Source of the DNA: Klenkia marina
GTDB lineage: Bacteria > Actinomycetota > Actinomycetes > Mycobacteriales > Geodermatophilaceae
Assembly (NCBI RefSeq): GCF_900101025.1
Contig: NZ_FMUH01000002.1
Location: 840,135-904,134 of the forward strand
Length of the DNA stretch: 64,000 nucleotides
Direction of reading: 5' to 3'
The notes under the pieces are model-generated. The model had not been told where the DNA came from. It saw only the letters and a program-made list of their open reading frames with translations, and ran no database searches. Positions 45,809-55,389 of the stretch are shown one piece after another. Both the position numbers and the translations under genes were made by a program. Each line of letters starts with the position of its first letter. Positions within the stretch are counted from its first letter, which is position 1.

Positions 45809-46797
45809 CAGACGACGCTCACGTGGTCGGGGCCGGAGTAGTGGCCGGTGCGGAGCTTCTGCCGTTGCAGGAGCAGGTCGTCGAGGAGGCTGGAGGCGCC
45901 GAAGCGGAAGAAGTCGGGGTCCAGCCAGTCGGGGCCGGCGACCTCGTTGATCATCACGAGGTGCTTGACGGCGTCCTTCGTGGTCCTGATGCCGCCGGCG
46001 GGCTTGACGCCGATCTGCACCCCGGTGGCGGCGCGGAAGTCGCGCACGGCCTCGAGCATCACCAGGCACACCGGGAGGGTGGCGGCGGGGGAGACCTTGC
46101 CGGTGGAGGTCTTGATGACGTCGCCGCCGGCCAGCATCGCCAGCCACGACGCCCGCCGGACGGCGTCGTAGGTGCGCAGCTCGCCGGTCTCGAGGATCAC
46201 CTTGAGGTGCGCGGACCCGCAGGCCTCCTTCACCGCCACGATCTCCTCGAACACGTCGAGGTAGCGGCCGGCGAGGAACGCGCCGCGGTCGATGACCATG
46301 TCGATCTCGTCGGCGCCGTTGCCCACGGCGTCGCGGACGTCGGCGATCTTCACCGCGCGGCTGGCCCGGCCCGACGGGAACGCGGTGGCCACCGCCGCGG
46401 TGTGGATGCCGGTGCCCACCAAGGCGTCGCGGGCCACGCCGGCGAGGTCGCCGTAGACGCAGACCGCGGCGACCTGCGGGCAGCTGGCGTCGGTCGGGTC
46501 GGGACGGCGGGCCTTGGCGGCCAGCGAGCGGACCCGCCCGGGGGTGTCGGCGCCCTCGAGCGTGGTCAGGTCCACCATCGAGATGGCGGCGTCGATGGCC
46601 CAGGCCTTCGCCGTCGTCTTGATCGACCGGGTGCCCAGCTGGGCGGCGCGGGCCTCGGCGCCGACCTGGTCGACCCCGGGCAGGCCGTGCAGGAAGGCGC
46701 GCAGCGCAGCGTCCGAACGGGTCACGTCGGCGTACGCGTCGAGCCCGACGGCAGGGGTACCGCGCCCGGGCGCGGTGGGGTCGAGCGCGTGCGTCAT
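45808..46797 (-). CDS. deoC: Deoxyribose-phosphate aldolase
   Basis: 329 aa. Cleaves 2-deoxyribose-5-phosphate to glyceraldehyde-3-phosphate and acetaldehyde. [60 protein letters not shown] (Schiff-base Lys) and [11 protein letters not shown] (second Lys) are present. The protein is longer than E. coli DeoC (259 aa) at the N-terminus, as in other actinobacteria. First gene of a deoC-ALDH-ALDH' operon, divergent from upp. Confidence 0.95.
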   Translation of the reverse strand: MTHALDPTAPGRGTPAVGLDAYADVTRSDAALRAFLHGLPGVDQVGAEARAAQLGTRSIKTTAKAWAIDAAISMVDLTTLEGADTPGRVRSLAAKARRPDPTDASCPQVAAVCVYGDLAGVARDALVGTGIHTAAVATAFPSGRASRAVKIADVRDAVGNGADEIDMVIDRGAFLAGRYLDVFEEIVAVKEACGSAHLKVILETGELRTYDAVRRASWLAMLAGGDVIKTSTGKVSPAATLPVCLVMLEAVRDFRAATGVQIGVKPAGGIRTTKDAVKHLVMINEVAGPDWLDPDFFRFGASSLLDDLLLQRQKLRTGHYSGPDHVSVV

Positions 46798-46819
46798 GGA
46801 CCCATCATGGCTGACCCCG

Positions 46820-46855
46820 CCGACAACCCGTCCGCGGGCGGATACGGTGACCGAC
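46820..46855 (+). promoter_or_regulatory. upp promoter
   Basis: CCGACA (46820-46825), a 17-nt spacer and TACGGT (46843-46848) resemble a housekeeping sigma promoter. The GTG start follows after 7 nt, so the mRNA should be leaderless. Confidence 0.55.
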
Positions 46856-47479
46856 GTGCAGCTCACCGTCGTGGACCACCCGATCGCCCGCGCCCGACTG
46901 ACCCGGATGCGCGACGAGCGCACCGACAACGCCGCCTTCCGTGCGGCCCTGCGGGACCTCACCGAGCTGCTGGTCTTCGAGGCCACCCGCGAGCTCGCCG
47001 TGGAGGAGTACGAGATCACCACCCCGGTGACCACCACCACCGGTTACCGGCTGGCCGCCCCGCCGCTCATCGTCCCGGTGCTGCGGGCCGGGCTGGGCAT
47101 GGCCGACACGGCGCACTCGCTGCTGCCCGAGTCGCAGATGGGCTTCGTCGGCCTGGCCCGCAACGAGACCACCTTCGAGCCCGAGGCCTACATGGCCTCG
47201 CTGCCGGAGTCGCTGGTGGACCGCGAGGTCTTCGTGCTCGACCCGATGCTGGCCACCGGTGGCTCGCTGGTGCACTGCTGCACGCTGCTCACCGAGCGCG
47301 GCTGCACCTCGATCACCGTGCTGTGCGCCCTGGCCGCGCCCGAGGGCATCACCCGGCTCGAGCAGTCCGGACTGCCGCTGCGCGTGTTCACCGGCTCGAT
47401 CGACTCCGAGCTCAACGCCGACGCCTACATCGTCCCGGGTCTGGGCGACGCCGGCGACCGTCAGTTCGGCGCCGTCTGA
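46856..47479 (+). CDS. upp: Uracil phosphoribosyltransferase
   Basis: 207 aa. Makes UMP from uracil and [44 protein letters not shown] (PRPP loop) and [16 protein letters not shown] (uracil-binding C-terminus) are diagnostic. It salvages uracil released by DeoA and Cdd. The stop overlaps the start of the following oxidoreductase gene. Confidence 0.96.
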   Translation: MQLTVVDHPIARARLTRMRDERTDNAAFRAALRDLTELLVFEATRELAVEEYEITTPVTTTTGYRLAAPPLIVPVLRAGLGMADTAHSLLPESQMGFVGLARNETTFEPEAYMASLPESLVDREVFVLDPMLATGGSLVHCCTLLTERGCTSITVLCALAAPEGITRLEQSGLPLRVFTGSIDSELNADAYIVPGLGDAGDRQFGAV

Positions 47480-48375
47480 TGCGCTTCGCCGTCCTCGGCA
47501 GCGGGTTCTGGGCCACCGAGGTGCACTCGGCGTCGCTGGCCGCGCACCCCGAGGCCGAGCTCGTCGGGATCTGGGGGCGGGACGAGGCCAAGGCGGTCGC
47601 AGCCGGCGCCCGGCACGACGTCCCCGGCACCGCCGACCTCGACGCCCTGCTCGCCGACGTCGACGCGGTGAGCATCTCCGTGCCGCCCTCGGTGCAGCCC
47701 GACCTCGCCGTGCGCGCCGCCGAGGCCGGCTGCCACCTGCTGCTGGAGAAGCCGGTCGCGCTGTCGGTGCCCGACGCCGAGCGGGTGGTCGCGGCCACCA
47801 CGGCGGCCGGGGTCGCCTCGGTCGTGTTCCTCACCTACCGCTTCCGGGAGCAGACGGCGTCGTGGCTGGAGCAGGCGTCGCGGTCGGCGCTGGTGGGCGG
47901 CAGCGTCACCTGGCTGGCCAGCACCTTCGCCGCCGACAGCCCGTTCCGCGGCTCGGTCTGGCGGGCCGAGCCCGGCGCGCCGCTGTGGGACCTCGGCCCG
48001 CACGCCCTGTCGCTCATGGAGCCCGCCCTCGGCCCCGTGGTCGCCGCGCTGGGCACCCGCGCCGCCGACGGGACGGTGAACGTCGTGCTCGAGCACGAGG
48101 GCGGGGCCACCAGCACCCACACGCTGTCGGCGTCGGCCTCGAGCCTGTCGGCCGGCGAGGAGTTCTGGGTGCACGGCGACGCGGGCCGGTTGGTGCTGCT
48201 GCCCCCGCCCGAGGGCAGTGCGCACGAGGCGCACGCCGTGGCCGTCACCGAGCTGCAGGCCGCCGCGCTCACCGGGGGCGCGCACCCCTGCGACGCCGGG
48301 TACGGCGCGCACCAGGTGCGGGTGCTGGCCGCCGCCGAGGCCGCGGTGGCCGCCGGGGCCCGTCGGCAGGTCTGA
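47479..48375 (+). CDS. Gfo/Idh/MocA family oxidoreductase
   Basis: 298 aa. The N-terminal NAD(P) Rossmann fold (FAVLGSGFWATEVHSASL) has the EKPVALSVPDAE motif with the conserved Lys. The C-terminal alpha/beta domain includes WDLGPHALSLMEPALG with the conserved His. The family acts on sugars, inositols or their derivatives; the substrate is not evident. Translational overlap with upp suggests a link to nucleotide or sugar salvage, which is inference. Confidence 0.88.
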   Translation: MRFAVLGSGFWATEVHSASLAAHPEAELVGIWGRDEAKAVAAGARHDVPGTADLDALLADVDAVSISVPPSVQPDLAVRAAEAGCHLLLEKPVALSVPDAERVVAATTAAGVASVVFLTYRFREQTASWLEQASRSALVGGSVTWLASTFAADSPFRGSVWRAEPGAPLWDLGPHALSLMEPALGPVVAALGTRAADGTVNVVLEHEGGATSTHTLSASASSLSAGEEFWVHGDAGRLVLLPPPEGSAHEAHAVAVTELQAAALTGGAHPCDAGYGAHQVRVLAAAEAAVAAGARRQV

Positions 48376-48448
48376 CCGCAGCGGCCTGCCGGCCGGGGGC
48401 GGGGCCGACCAGTACCGTCGGCACCAGGGACGACGCAGGGGGATCGGT

Positions 48449-48934
48449 GTGGAGTTCGTGAACTGGTACCTCCGGCGGGGTCGCATCGGCCGCCGGGTGT
48501 TCTGGCTGCACTACGTGCTGCCCATCGCCGTGCTCGGCCTGCTCGCCTTCGGCGTCGACCTCTCGTTCGGGTCCACCAACGCCGCCGACGTCCTCGCCGG
48601 GCGCGCCACCGAGCTCGAGGTCGGGTTCTTCACCAACGCCCTCGGCTGGCTGACGCTGGTGCCCTCGCTCAGCGCGCACGCCTGCCGGTTGCACGACCAG
48701 GGCCGCTCGGCCTGGTGGCTGCTGCTCAACCTCGTGCCGGTGTTCGGGCAGCTGGCGCTGCTGGGCATCTGCGGGTTCGTGCCGGGGCAGCCGGCCGCCA
48801 ACCGCTACGGCCCCGCACCGTCCGGGACCCCCGGTCAGGTCGGCCCGCCGGTCACCGGCCCCGAGCAGGTCGAGCCGTGGACTCCGGGCCCGGCGGACCG
48901 TGCGCCGGACTACCCGCCGTCGGACTGGCGCTGA
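48449..48934 (+). CDS. DUF805 membrane protein
   Basis: 161 aa. FVNWYLRRGRIGRRVFWLHY is the DUF805 N-terminal signature, followed by three helices (VLPIAVLGLLAFGVDLSF; TNALGWLTLVPSLSAHA; WLLLNLVPVFGQLALLGICG) and RLHDQGRSAWW. The last ~50 residues are Pro/Gly-rich. GTG 48449 follows an AGGGGG ribosome binding site; TACCGT at 48413-48418 is a plausible -10. Its last 25 bp overlap the convergent dedA-like gene. Confidence 0.88.
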   Translation: MEFVNWYLRRGRIGRRVFWLHYVLPIAVLGLLAFGVDLSFGSTNAADVLAGRATELEVGFFTNALGWLTLVPSLSAHACRLHDQGRSAWWLLLNLVPVFGQLALLGICGFVPGQPAANRYGPAPSGTPGQVGPPVTGPEQVEPWTPGPADRAPDYPPSDWR

Positions 48935-49530
48935 AGCCGCCGGCGGCGCACACGCACGCGCAGCACGACCACCGCCACCACGGCGACGGCGGCGATCGCC
49001 ACCAGGCCGCCGGTCGAGATGCGGCCGAGCAGCTCCTCCGCCGCCGCACCCAGCGCCACCACGACCGCCGTGGTGGCTCCCGCCCACAGCACCGCACCCG
49101 ACCAGTTGGCGACCGCGAACCGCCGGTAGGGCATGCCCAAGGAGCCTGCGAGCGGGCCGGCCATGATGCGCAGCAGCGCCACGAACCGGCCCAGGAACAC
49201 CGCCCAGGTGCCGTGCTTCTCCATCAGGGCCTGGGCGGCGGCCAGCTTGTCCGGCCCCAGGTGCTTCGGTGACCTGCGGCCGGCCCAGGCGAAGAGCCGG
49301 TCGCCGTAGCGGCGGCCCAGCAGGTAGCCGACGGTGTCGCCGACCGCTGCCGAGAGGGCGGCGCACACCGCGACCGTGACGGGGGAGACCACCCCCTGGC
49401 CGGCCAGCAGGGCCGCGCCGATGAGCACCGTCTCCCCGGGCAGCGGCACGCCGACGCTCTCGACGCCGACCACCAGCAGCACGGTCACGTACACGACCAG
49501 GGGCGGCAGCCCCTGCAGCCACTCGATCAC
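48910..49530 (-). CDS. DedA family membrane protein
   Basis: 206 aa. GVESVGVPLPGETVLIGAAL, the glycine-rich re-entrant region AVGDTVGYLLGRRYGDRLF and the signature FLGRFVALLRIMAGPLAG identify a DedA/VTT protein, a group now associated with lipid flipping. The C-terminus is Arg-rich and overlaps the end of the DUF805 gene. GTG 49530 overlaps the stop of the mutase gene upstream, so it is the last gene of the PNP-SDR-mutase-dedA operon. Confidence 0.9.
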   Translation of the reverse strand: MIEWLQGLPPLVVYVTVLLVVGVESVGVPLPGETVLIGAALLAGQGVVSPVTVAVCAALSAAVGDTVGYLLGRRYGDRLFAWAGRRSPKHLGPDKLAAAQALMEKHGTWAVFLGRFVALLRIMAGPLAGSLGMPYRRFAVANWSGAVLWAGATTAVVVALGAAAEELLGRISTGGLVAIAAVAVVAVVVLRVRVRRRRLQRQSDGG

Positions 49531-51185
49531 AGACCCAGAGCCGCCGACATCTCCGCCCGGAGCCGGGCGAGGTCCTCGGCGCCGCGCCCGCGGGCGGCCG
49601 GCACGGACCCCGCCACCGGGACGACGGACTGCAGGTAGGCCTTCAGCTTGGGCTCGGTGCCGCTCGGCCGGACGACGACCCGCACCCCCTCGCCGGAGAG
49701 GCGCACGCCGTCGACGTCGGGCAGCAGGTCCTCGACCTCGACCGGGCGGCCCAGCAGCTGCGCCGGGGGCGCCGCCCGCAGCCGGGCCATGGCGTCGGTG
49801 ATCAGCGCCAGGTCGGTCACCCGGACCGACAGCTGGCCGGTGGCGTGCACCCCATGGTCGGCGGCGATCTCGTCGAGCCGGTCGAGCAGGGTGCGGCCGT
49901 CGGCGGCGAGCTCGGCGGCCAGCAGCGCGACCGCCAGCGAGGCGGAGATGCCGTCCTTGTCGTGGGCCACCCCGGGGGTGACCGCGTAGCCCAGGGCCTC
50001 CTCGTAGCCGAAGACCAGCGGTGCGCCCGGGGTGCCGGCCCGGATGATCCACTTGAAGCCGGTCGGGGTCTCCTCGGTCGGCTGGCCGTGCGCGGCCGCG
50101 ACGTCGCCCAGCAGCGAGCCGCTGACCAGCGATCGGGCGTAGGTGCCGGCCACCCCGCGGCGCAGCAGCCAGTCGCCCAGCAGCACGCCGACCTCGTCGC
50201 CGGTGAGCTGCCGGCCGCCGCAGACCACCGAGCACCGGTCGGCATCCGGGTCCTCGGCCAGCGCGACGTCGGCCCCGACCCGCTCGGCGAGGGCCAGCAG
50301 CAGGTCGACCGCGCCGGGCTCCTCGGGGTTCGGGAACGCGACGGTGGGGAAGTCGGGGTCGGGGTGCTCCTGCTCGGGCACCGCGTGCAGCTCGGCGAAG
50401 CCCGCGGCCGCGAACACCGCGCGGGTGGTCGCCGTCCCGACGCCGTGCATGGCGGTGGTGGCGACCACCAGCCGCTCGCGGCCGGGGACCTGGTCGGGAC
50501 GCAGTGCGGCCACGACCGCGGCGACGTAGTCGGCCTCGACGTCGTCGCCCAGGGTCGTCCAGTCCTCGCCGCGGGGGACGTCGCGGGCCGGGCCGGTGGC
50601 GGCGATGGCGGCCTCGATGGCCCGGTCGGCCGGGGGCACCAGCTGGGCGCCGTCGCCGAGGTAGACCTTGTAGCCGTTGTCCTGCGGCGGGTTGTGGCTG
50701 GCCGTGACCATGACCCCGGCAACCGCGCCGAGGTGCCGCACGGCGAACGACAGCACCGGGGTCGGCAGCGGCCGGGGCAGCACCTGGACGGCGAACCCGG
50801 CTCCGCTGAGCACCTCGGCGGTGATCCGGGCGAACTCGTCGGAGCGGTGCCGGCCGTCGTAGCCGACCACGACGCCGCGCCCGCCCAGGCCCTCGTCGGC
50901 GAGGTACCGACCCAGGCCGGCGGCCGCTCGGGCCACGACGGCCGCGTTCATGCCCCCGGGCCCGGCGCGCAGCGGACCCCGCAGGCCCGCGGTGCCGAAG
51001 GTGAGCGGCCCGGCGAACCGGGCGGCCAGCTCGGCGAGGGCGTCGGCGTCACCGCGGTCGAGGAGGGCCTGCAGCTCGGCCCGGTCACCGGGGTGCGGGT
51101 CGCCGGCGATCCACGCCTCCACCGCTGCCCGGTCCACGGCGCCCGCGCCGCCTCCGGCTGCGGTGCCCCTGGGGGCGGTGCTCAC
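49527..51185 (-). CDS. Phosphohexomutase/phosphopentomutase, PGM2-like
   Basis: 552 aa. An alpha-D-phosphohexomutase with FGTAGLRGPLRAGPGGMN, the phosphoserine loop GVMVTASHNPPQDNGYKVYL, the metal loop EDPDADRC, the sugar loop GYEEALGYAV and the phosphate loop VVRPSGTEPKLKAYL. The length and the GTAGLRG start resemble the PGM2/PmmB branch, whose members include phosphopentomutases. Between PNP and deoC genes, a ribose-1-P to ribose-5-P role is attractive because no DeoB is visible here. Overlaps both neighbours by 4 bp. Confidence 0.88.
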   Translation of the reverse strand: MSTAPRGTAAGGGAGAVDRAAVEAWIAGDPHPGDRAELQALLDRGDADALAELAARFAGPLTFGTAGLRGPLRAGPGGMNAAVVARAAAGLGRYLADEGLGGRGVVVGYDGRHRSDEFARITAEVLSGAGFAVQVLPRPLPTPVLSFAVRHLGAVAGVMVTASHNPPQDNGYKVYLGDGAQLVPPADRAIEAAIAATGPARDVPRGEDWTTLGDDVEADYVAAVVAALRPDQVPGRERLVVATTAMHGVGTATTRAVFAAAGFAELHAVPEQEHPDPDFPTVAFPNPEEPGAVDLLLALAERVGADVALAEDPDADRCSVVCGGRQLTGDEVGVLLGDWLLRRGVAGTYARSLVSGSLLGDVAAAHGQPTEETPTGFKWIIRAGTPGAPLVFGYEEALGYAVTPGVAHDKDGISASLAVALLAAELAADGRTLLDRLDEIAADHGVHATGQLSVRVTDLALITDAMARLRAAPPAQLLGRPVEVEDLLPDVDGVRLSGEGVRVVVRPSGTEPKLKAYLQSVVPVAGSVPAARGRGAEDLARLRAEMSAALGL

Positions 51186-52006
51186 GGCTGCCGGGCGCGG
51201 GCGGCGACGGCGTCGACCGCGAAGTCGGGGCCGGCGTACTCGCCGCCGACCCGGTCGAACTCGACGGTGCCCGGGGTCGGCTCGCCGTGCGCGGCGGTGA
51301 CGGCGGCGGCGAACGCCTCGGCGTCGTCGACCGGGTCGTACCCCAGGGCCCGTGCGCTGGTGAGGTCCCACCAGCCGCGGGTGTTGGCCGAGATGCCCCA
51401 GACGACGGAGAAGCCGGGCGCCGGTGCGGTGAGCGCGGCGTGGACCAGGCCGACGGTGTCGGCGGGCGACAACCAGGTCGACAGGTGCCGCGGTGTGACC
51501 GGTTCGGGCTGCGCGGAGCCGATGCGCAGGCAGACGACGTCGAGGCCGTAGCGGTCGACGTAGAGCGAGCCCAGGGCCTCCATCGTGACCTTGGAGACGC
51601 CGTAGTAGGTGTCGGGCCGGGGCTGGGCGTCGGTCTGCGCGTTCTCCACCCGGGGCGACATGCCGGTGGCGTGGTTGCTGCTGGCCAGCACGACGCGGGG
51701 GACCCCGGCCAGGCGGGCGGCCTCGAGCGCCACGTAGGTGCCCTCGATGTTGGCGTGGCTGATCGCCGCCCACGACGACTCGGTGGCGATGCCGGCCATG
51801 TGCACGATCGCCGAGGCGCCGCGGGCGGCCGCGGTGACGGCGGCGAGGTCGGTGGCGTCGGCCACCAGGTGCTCCTCGCCCGGACGCGGCTCGACGACGG
51901 CGACGACGTCGAGGCTGCGCAGCGCGTGCCCGCGCTCGGGCAACCCGTGGCGCAGGAGCCCGCCGATGTACCCGGCCGCGCCGGTGACCAGCACCGGGCC
52001 CGTCAC
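51182..52006 (-). CDS. NAD-dependent epimerase/dehydratase family (uronate dehydrogenase-like SDR)
   Basis: 274 aa. Extended SDR with [20 protein letters not shown] (NAD loop), [31 protein letters not shown] and [13 protein letters not shown] (YxxxK). The SSNHxxG segment resembles uronate dehydrogenases, which oxidise hexuronates to aldarolactones. The operon setting between PNP and a phosphopentomutase candidate does not explain such a role, so the substrate is open. Start GTG 52006 overlaps the PNP stop. Confidence 0.85.
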   Translation of the reverse strand: MTGPVLVTGAAGYIGGLLRHGLPERGHALRSLDVVAVVEPRPGEEHLVADATDLAAVTAAARGASAIVHMAGIATESSWAAISHANIEGTYVALEAARLAGVPRVVLASSNHATGMSPRVENAQTDAQPRPDTYYGVSKVTMEALGSLYVDRYGLDVVCLRIGSAQPEPVTPRHLSTWLSPADTVGLVHAALTAPAPGFSVVWGISANTRGWWDLTSARALGYDPVDDAEAFAAAVTAAHGEPTPGTVEFDRVGGEYAGPDFAVDAVAARARQP

Positions 52007-52830
52007 GAGCGGCCGATCAGCTCGACGAGGAAGGCCCCCAGCCGGGTGGCCGCGGCCTTGCCGGCGGCGAGCACCTCGTGGTGGTCCAGGGGTGCCCCGG
52101 TCATGCCGGCGGCGGCGTTGGTGACCATCGACAGGCCGAAGACCTCCACGCCCTCGGCGCGGGCGGCGATGGCCTCCAACGCGGTGCTCATGCCGACGAG
52201 GTCGGCGCCCAGGGTGCCCAGCATGCGGATCTCGGCCGGGGTCTCGAAGTGCGGGCCGGGCAGCGCGGCGTAGACGCCCTCGACCAGCGACGGGTCGATC
52301 TGCCGGGCCAGCTCGCGCAGCCGGGGGGAGTACAGGTCGGTCAGGTCGACGAACCGGGCGCCCACGAGCGGCGAGCGGGCGGTGAGGTTGAGGTGGTCGC
52401 TGATCAGCACCGCCTGGCCCACGGTGTGCTGCGGGGACAGGCCGCCGGCGGCGTTGGTCAGCAGCACGGTGCGGACGCCGGCCGCGGCCGCCGTCCGGAT
52501 GCCGTGCACCACGGGCTCGACCCCGCGCCCCTCGTAGAGGTGGGTGCGGCCGAGGAAGAGCAGCACCTTGTGGTCGCCGACGGCGACCGACCGGATCTCG
52601 CCGCCGTGGCCCTGCACGGTCGGCGCGGCGAAGCCGGGCAGGTCACCGATGGCGACGCTGGCCAGCGTCTCGCCGAAGGCGTCGGCGGCCGGCGCCCAGC
52701 CCGAGCCCATGACGACCGCGGTGTCGTGGCCCTCGCCGAGGGCTGCGACCAGGTCGTCGGCCGCGCGGCGGGCGACGGCGGCGGGGTCGGTGGGGTCGGC
52801 GGGGGAGGACGGGGTGCTGGGCTGGCTCAC
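52003..52830 (-). CDS. Purine-nucleoside phosphorylase (trimeric type)
   Basis: 275 aa. Phosphorolysis of (deoxy)inosine and guanosine. [15 protein letters not shown] (phosphate site), [63 protein letters not shown] and [10 protein letters not shown] are the class II PNP signatures. GTG 52830 is supported by TAGCGT 7 nt upstream; the longer open frame to 52953 is not needed. It is the equivalent of mycobacterial deoD and heads the operon. Confidence 0.94.
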   Translation of the reverse strand: MSQPSTPSSPADPTDPAAVARRAADDLVAALGEGHDTAVVMGSGWAPAADAFGETLASVAIGDLPGFAAPTVQGHGGEIRSVAVGDHKVLLFLGRTHLYEGRGVEPVVHGIRTAAAAGVRTVLLTNAAGGLSPQHTVGQAVLISDHLNLTARSPLVGARFVDLTDLYSPRLRELARQIDPSLVEGVYAALPGPHFETPAEIRMLGTLGADLVGMSTALEAIAARAEGVEVFGLSMVTNAAAGMTGAPLDHHEVLAAGKAAATRLGAFLVELIGRS

Positions 52831-52837
52831 GCGGATG

Positions 52838-52934
52838 ACGCTAGCCCAGCTCACCGACATCGACGGCGGTCCAGCCGGAGGCGGTCGGTCCCGTTGGGCA
52901 GGTGGGTTGGGTCCGGCGCTCCTAGACTCGCCCG
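52838..52934. promoter_or_regulatory. Divergent promoters of PNP and the YbdK-type ligase gene
   Basis: On the minus strand TAGCGT (52843-52838) lies 7 nt before the PNP GTG. On the plus strand TAGACT (52923-52928) lies 6 nt before the ligase GTG. Both indicate leaderless transcripts from a 104-bp gap. Confidence 0.55.
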
Positions 52935-54071
52935 GTGGAGATCCGATTCTCATCGTCCGAGCGCGCGAGCCTGGGGGTGGAGTGGGAGCTGCAGCTGGTC
53001 GACCGCGAGACCCGCCAGCTGACGTCGGGCGCCAACGAGATCCTGGCCGAGCTGACCCCCGAGGGTCTCGACGAGCACCCGAAGGCCAAGCACGAGCTGC
53101 TGCAGTCGACGGTCGAGATCATCACCGGCATCTGCGGCACGGTCGCCGAGGCCAAGGCCGACCTGGCCGGCACCCTCGCCGAGGTCGTGGAGGCCGCCGA
53201 CCGGCGCGGGCTGGGCGTGCTCTGCGCCGGCACCCACCCGATGACCGACTGGCAGACCCAGGACATCTCGCCGAAGGAGCGCTACGCGCAGCTGGTCGAG
53301 AAGATGCAGTGGCTGGCCCGCCGGCTGCAGATCTTCGGCGTCCACGTGCACGTCGGCGTCCGGTCGCCGGACAAGATCATCCCGATCGTCAACGCGCTGA
53401 CCCAGTACGTGCCGCACTTCCTGGCGCTGTCGGCGTCCTCCCCGTACTGGGTCGGGGCCGACACCGGCCTGGCCAGTGCCCGGTCCAAGGTCTTCGAGGG
53501 CATGCCGACGGCGGGTCTGCCCTACCAGCTCTCGGGCTGGGACGGGTTCGAGGAGTACATGGAGACGCTGATCTCCACCCACGCCATCGAGAGCGTGCGC
53601 GAGGTCTGGTGGGACATCCGCCCGCACCCGGACTTCGGCACCGTCGAGCTGCGCATCTGCGACGGCCTGCCGACCCTCGACGAGATCGGGGCGGTGGCCG
53701 CGCTCAGCCAGTGCCTGGTCGAGCAGTTCGACCGCGAGATCGACCGTGGCTACACCCTGCCGGTGCCGGCCAGCTGGGTGCTGCGCGAGAACAAGTGGCG
53801 GGCGGCCCGCTACGGCCTGGACGCCGAGATCATCGTCGACGAGCGCGGCACGGTGCGCCCGGTGCGCGAGGCGCTCGCCGACCTGGTCGAGGAGCTCATG
53901 CCGACGGCGAGGCGGCTGCAGTGCGCCACCGAGCTGGGCGACGTGCTGCGCATCCTCGAGGTGGGCGGTTCCTACCAGCGCCAGCGGGCCGTGGCCGCGG
54001 CGCACGACGGCCGGCTCGAGCCGGTGGTGGACAGCCTGCTGGCCGAGATGCGGGACGGGCTGCCTGCGTGA
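52935..54071 (+). CDS. Glutamate-cysteine ligase-like carboxylate-amine ligase (YbdK family)
   Basis: 378 aa. GCS2/YbdK signatures: [67 protein letters not shown] and [17 protein letters not shown]. Family members join glutamate to an amine such as cysteine with weak activity; actinobacteria use mycothiol, so a role in glutathione synthesis should not be assumed. GTGA overlap with the M20 hydrolase gene suggests ligase and hydrolase act on related amides. Confidence 0.9.
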   Translation: MEIRFSSSERASLGVEWELQLVDRETRQLTSGANEILAELTPEGLDEHPKAKHELLQSTVEIITGICGTVAEAKADLAGTLAEVVEAADRRGLGVLCAGTHPMTDWQTQDISPKERYAQLVEKMQWLARRLQIFGVHVHVGVRSPDKIIPIVNALTQYVPHFLALSASSPYWVGADTGLASARSKVFEGMPTAGLPYQLSGWDGFEEYMETLISTHAIESVREVWWDIRPHPDFGTVELRICDGLPTLDEIGAVAALSQCLVEQFDREIDRGYTLPVPASWVLRENKWRAARYGLDAEIIVDERGTVRPVREALADLVEELMPTARRLQCATELGDVLRILEVGGSYQRQRAVAAAHDGRLEPVVDSLLAEMRDGLPA

Positions 54072-55288
54072 GCCGCGCCTCCACCGCAGCCGAGGCCGTC
54101 GACCGGTGGGTCGACGCCCACCACGACGAGCTGGTCGCCACCCGGCGGCACCTGCACGCCCACCCCGAGCTGGGGTTCGCCGAGCACGAGACCACCGCCT
54201 ACCTCGAGCGCCAGCTGCGCCGGGCCGGGCTGACCACCCGGCGGTTGCCCGGGGGCACCGGCCTGGTCTGCGAGGTGGGCACCGGAGGGCCGGTCACCGT
54301 GCTGCGGGCCGACATCGACGCGCTGCCGCTGGCCGACCTGAAGGACGTCCCGTACGCCTCGACCCGCGACGGCATGTGCCACGCCTGCGGGCACGACGTG
54401 CACACCACCGTGCTGCTCGGCGTCGCCCGGGCGCTCGCCGCCCTCGACGACCTGCCCGGCACGGTGCGGTGCGTGTTCCAGCCCGCCGAGGAGCAGGTGC
54501 CCGGTGGCGCCCTGCAGGTGCTCGAGTCCGGTGCGCTCGACGGTGCCGCCCGGGCGTTCGCGCTGCACTGCGACCCGTCGGTGCCGGTCGGCCGGGTGGG
54601 GCTGCGCACCGGCTCGATCACCGCGGCCTGCGACCGGCTCGAGGTCACCCTGACCGGTCCCGGTGGGCACACCGCCCGGCCCCAGCTCACCGTCGACCTC
54701 GTGCACGCCCTGGCCCGGGTGGTCACCGAGGTGCCCGGTCTGCTCGGTCGCCAGGTCGACCCCCGTGCGGCGATGTCGCTGGTCTGGGGCGCGGTGGGCG
54801 CCGGCGTCGCCGCCAACGCGATCCCGCAGACCGGGTCGCTGCGCGGCACCGTGCGGGTGCTCGACCGAGCGGTCTGGGACACAGCCGAGGAGCTGGTGCG
54901 CCGGCTGGTCCACCGGGTCGGCGAGGACTCCGGCGCGACGGTGTCGGTGGAGTACGTGCGCGGGGTGCCCCCGGTGGTGAACGACCCCCGGGGCGTGGCG
55001 CTGCTGCGCTCGGCCGCCATCGAGACCGTGGGCGCCGACGGCGTGGTGCTCTCGCCGCAAAGCATGGGCGGGGAGGACTTCGGCTGGTTCGCTGAGCGCC
55101 TGCCGATCGCCCTGGCCCGGTTGGGCACCCACGGCAGCGAACTCGGTGGACCTGCGCGAGATCTCCACCAGGGCACGTTCGACGTCGACGAGCGGGCCAT
55201 CGGGGTCGGCGTCCGGCTCATGGCCCGCACCGCGCTGCACTCGCTGGCCGCCGACGTCCCGACCGGCGCCAGAGCCGGTCAGGTGTGA
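54068..55288 (+). CDS. M20D amidohydrolase
   Basis: 406 aa. RRHLHAHPELGFAEHETTAY, VLRADIDALPLAD, CHACGHDVHTTVLLGVA (metal His/Asp) and FQPAEEQVPGGALQVL (catalytic Glu pair) identify the IAA-amino acid hydrolase/aminoacylase branch (AmiA/AmiB1-like in mycobacteria). SPQSMGGEDFGWFAERLPIA is the C-terminal metal segment. The dimerisation domain is present (GPGGHTARPQLTVDLV). Substrate unknown. Coupled to the YbdK-type ligase gene. Confidence 0.9.
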   Translation: MSRASTAAEAVDRWVDAHHDELVATRRHLHAHPELGFAEHETTAYLERQLRRAGLTTRRLPGGTGLVCEVGTGGPVTVLRADIDALPLADLKDVPYASTRDGMCHACGHDVHTTVLLGVARALAALDDLPGTVRCVFQPAEEQVPGGALQVLESGALDGAARAFALHCDPSVPVGRVGLRTGSITAACDRLEVTLTGPGGHTARPQLTVDLVHALARVVTEVPGLLGRQVDPRAAMSLVWGAVGAGVAANAIPQTGSLRGTVRVLDRAVWDTAEELVRRLVHRVGEDSGATVSVEYVRGVPPVVNDPRGVALLRSAAIETVGADGVVLSPQSMGGEDFGWFAERLPIALARLGTHGSELGGPARDLHQGTFDVDERAIGVGVRLMARTALHSLAADVPTGARAGQV

Positions 55289-55389
55289 CCGTCCCGACAC
55301 GTCGTCCGTGCGCCCCCGTCGGTGGCGTCCGGTAGACAGACCCTCGACGTACCTCCCCGCAGCGCAGCACGGAGAACGGTGACCCGACG

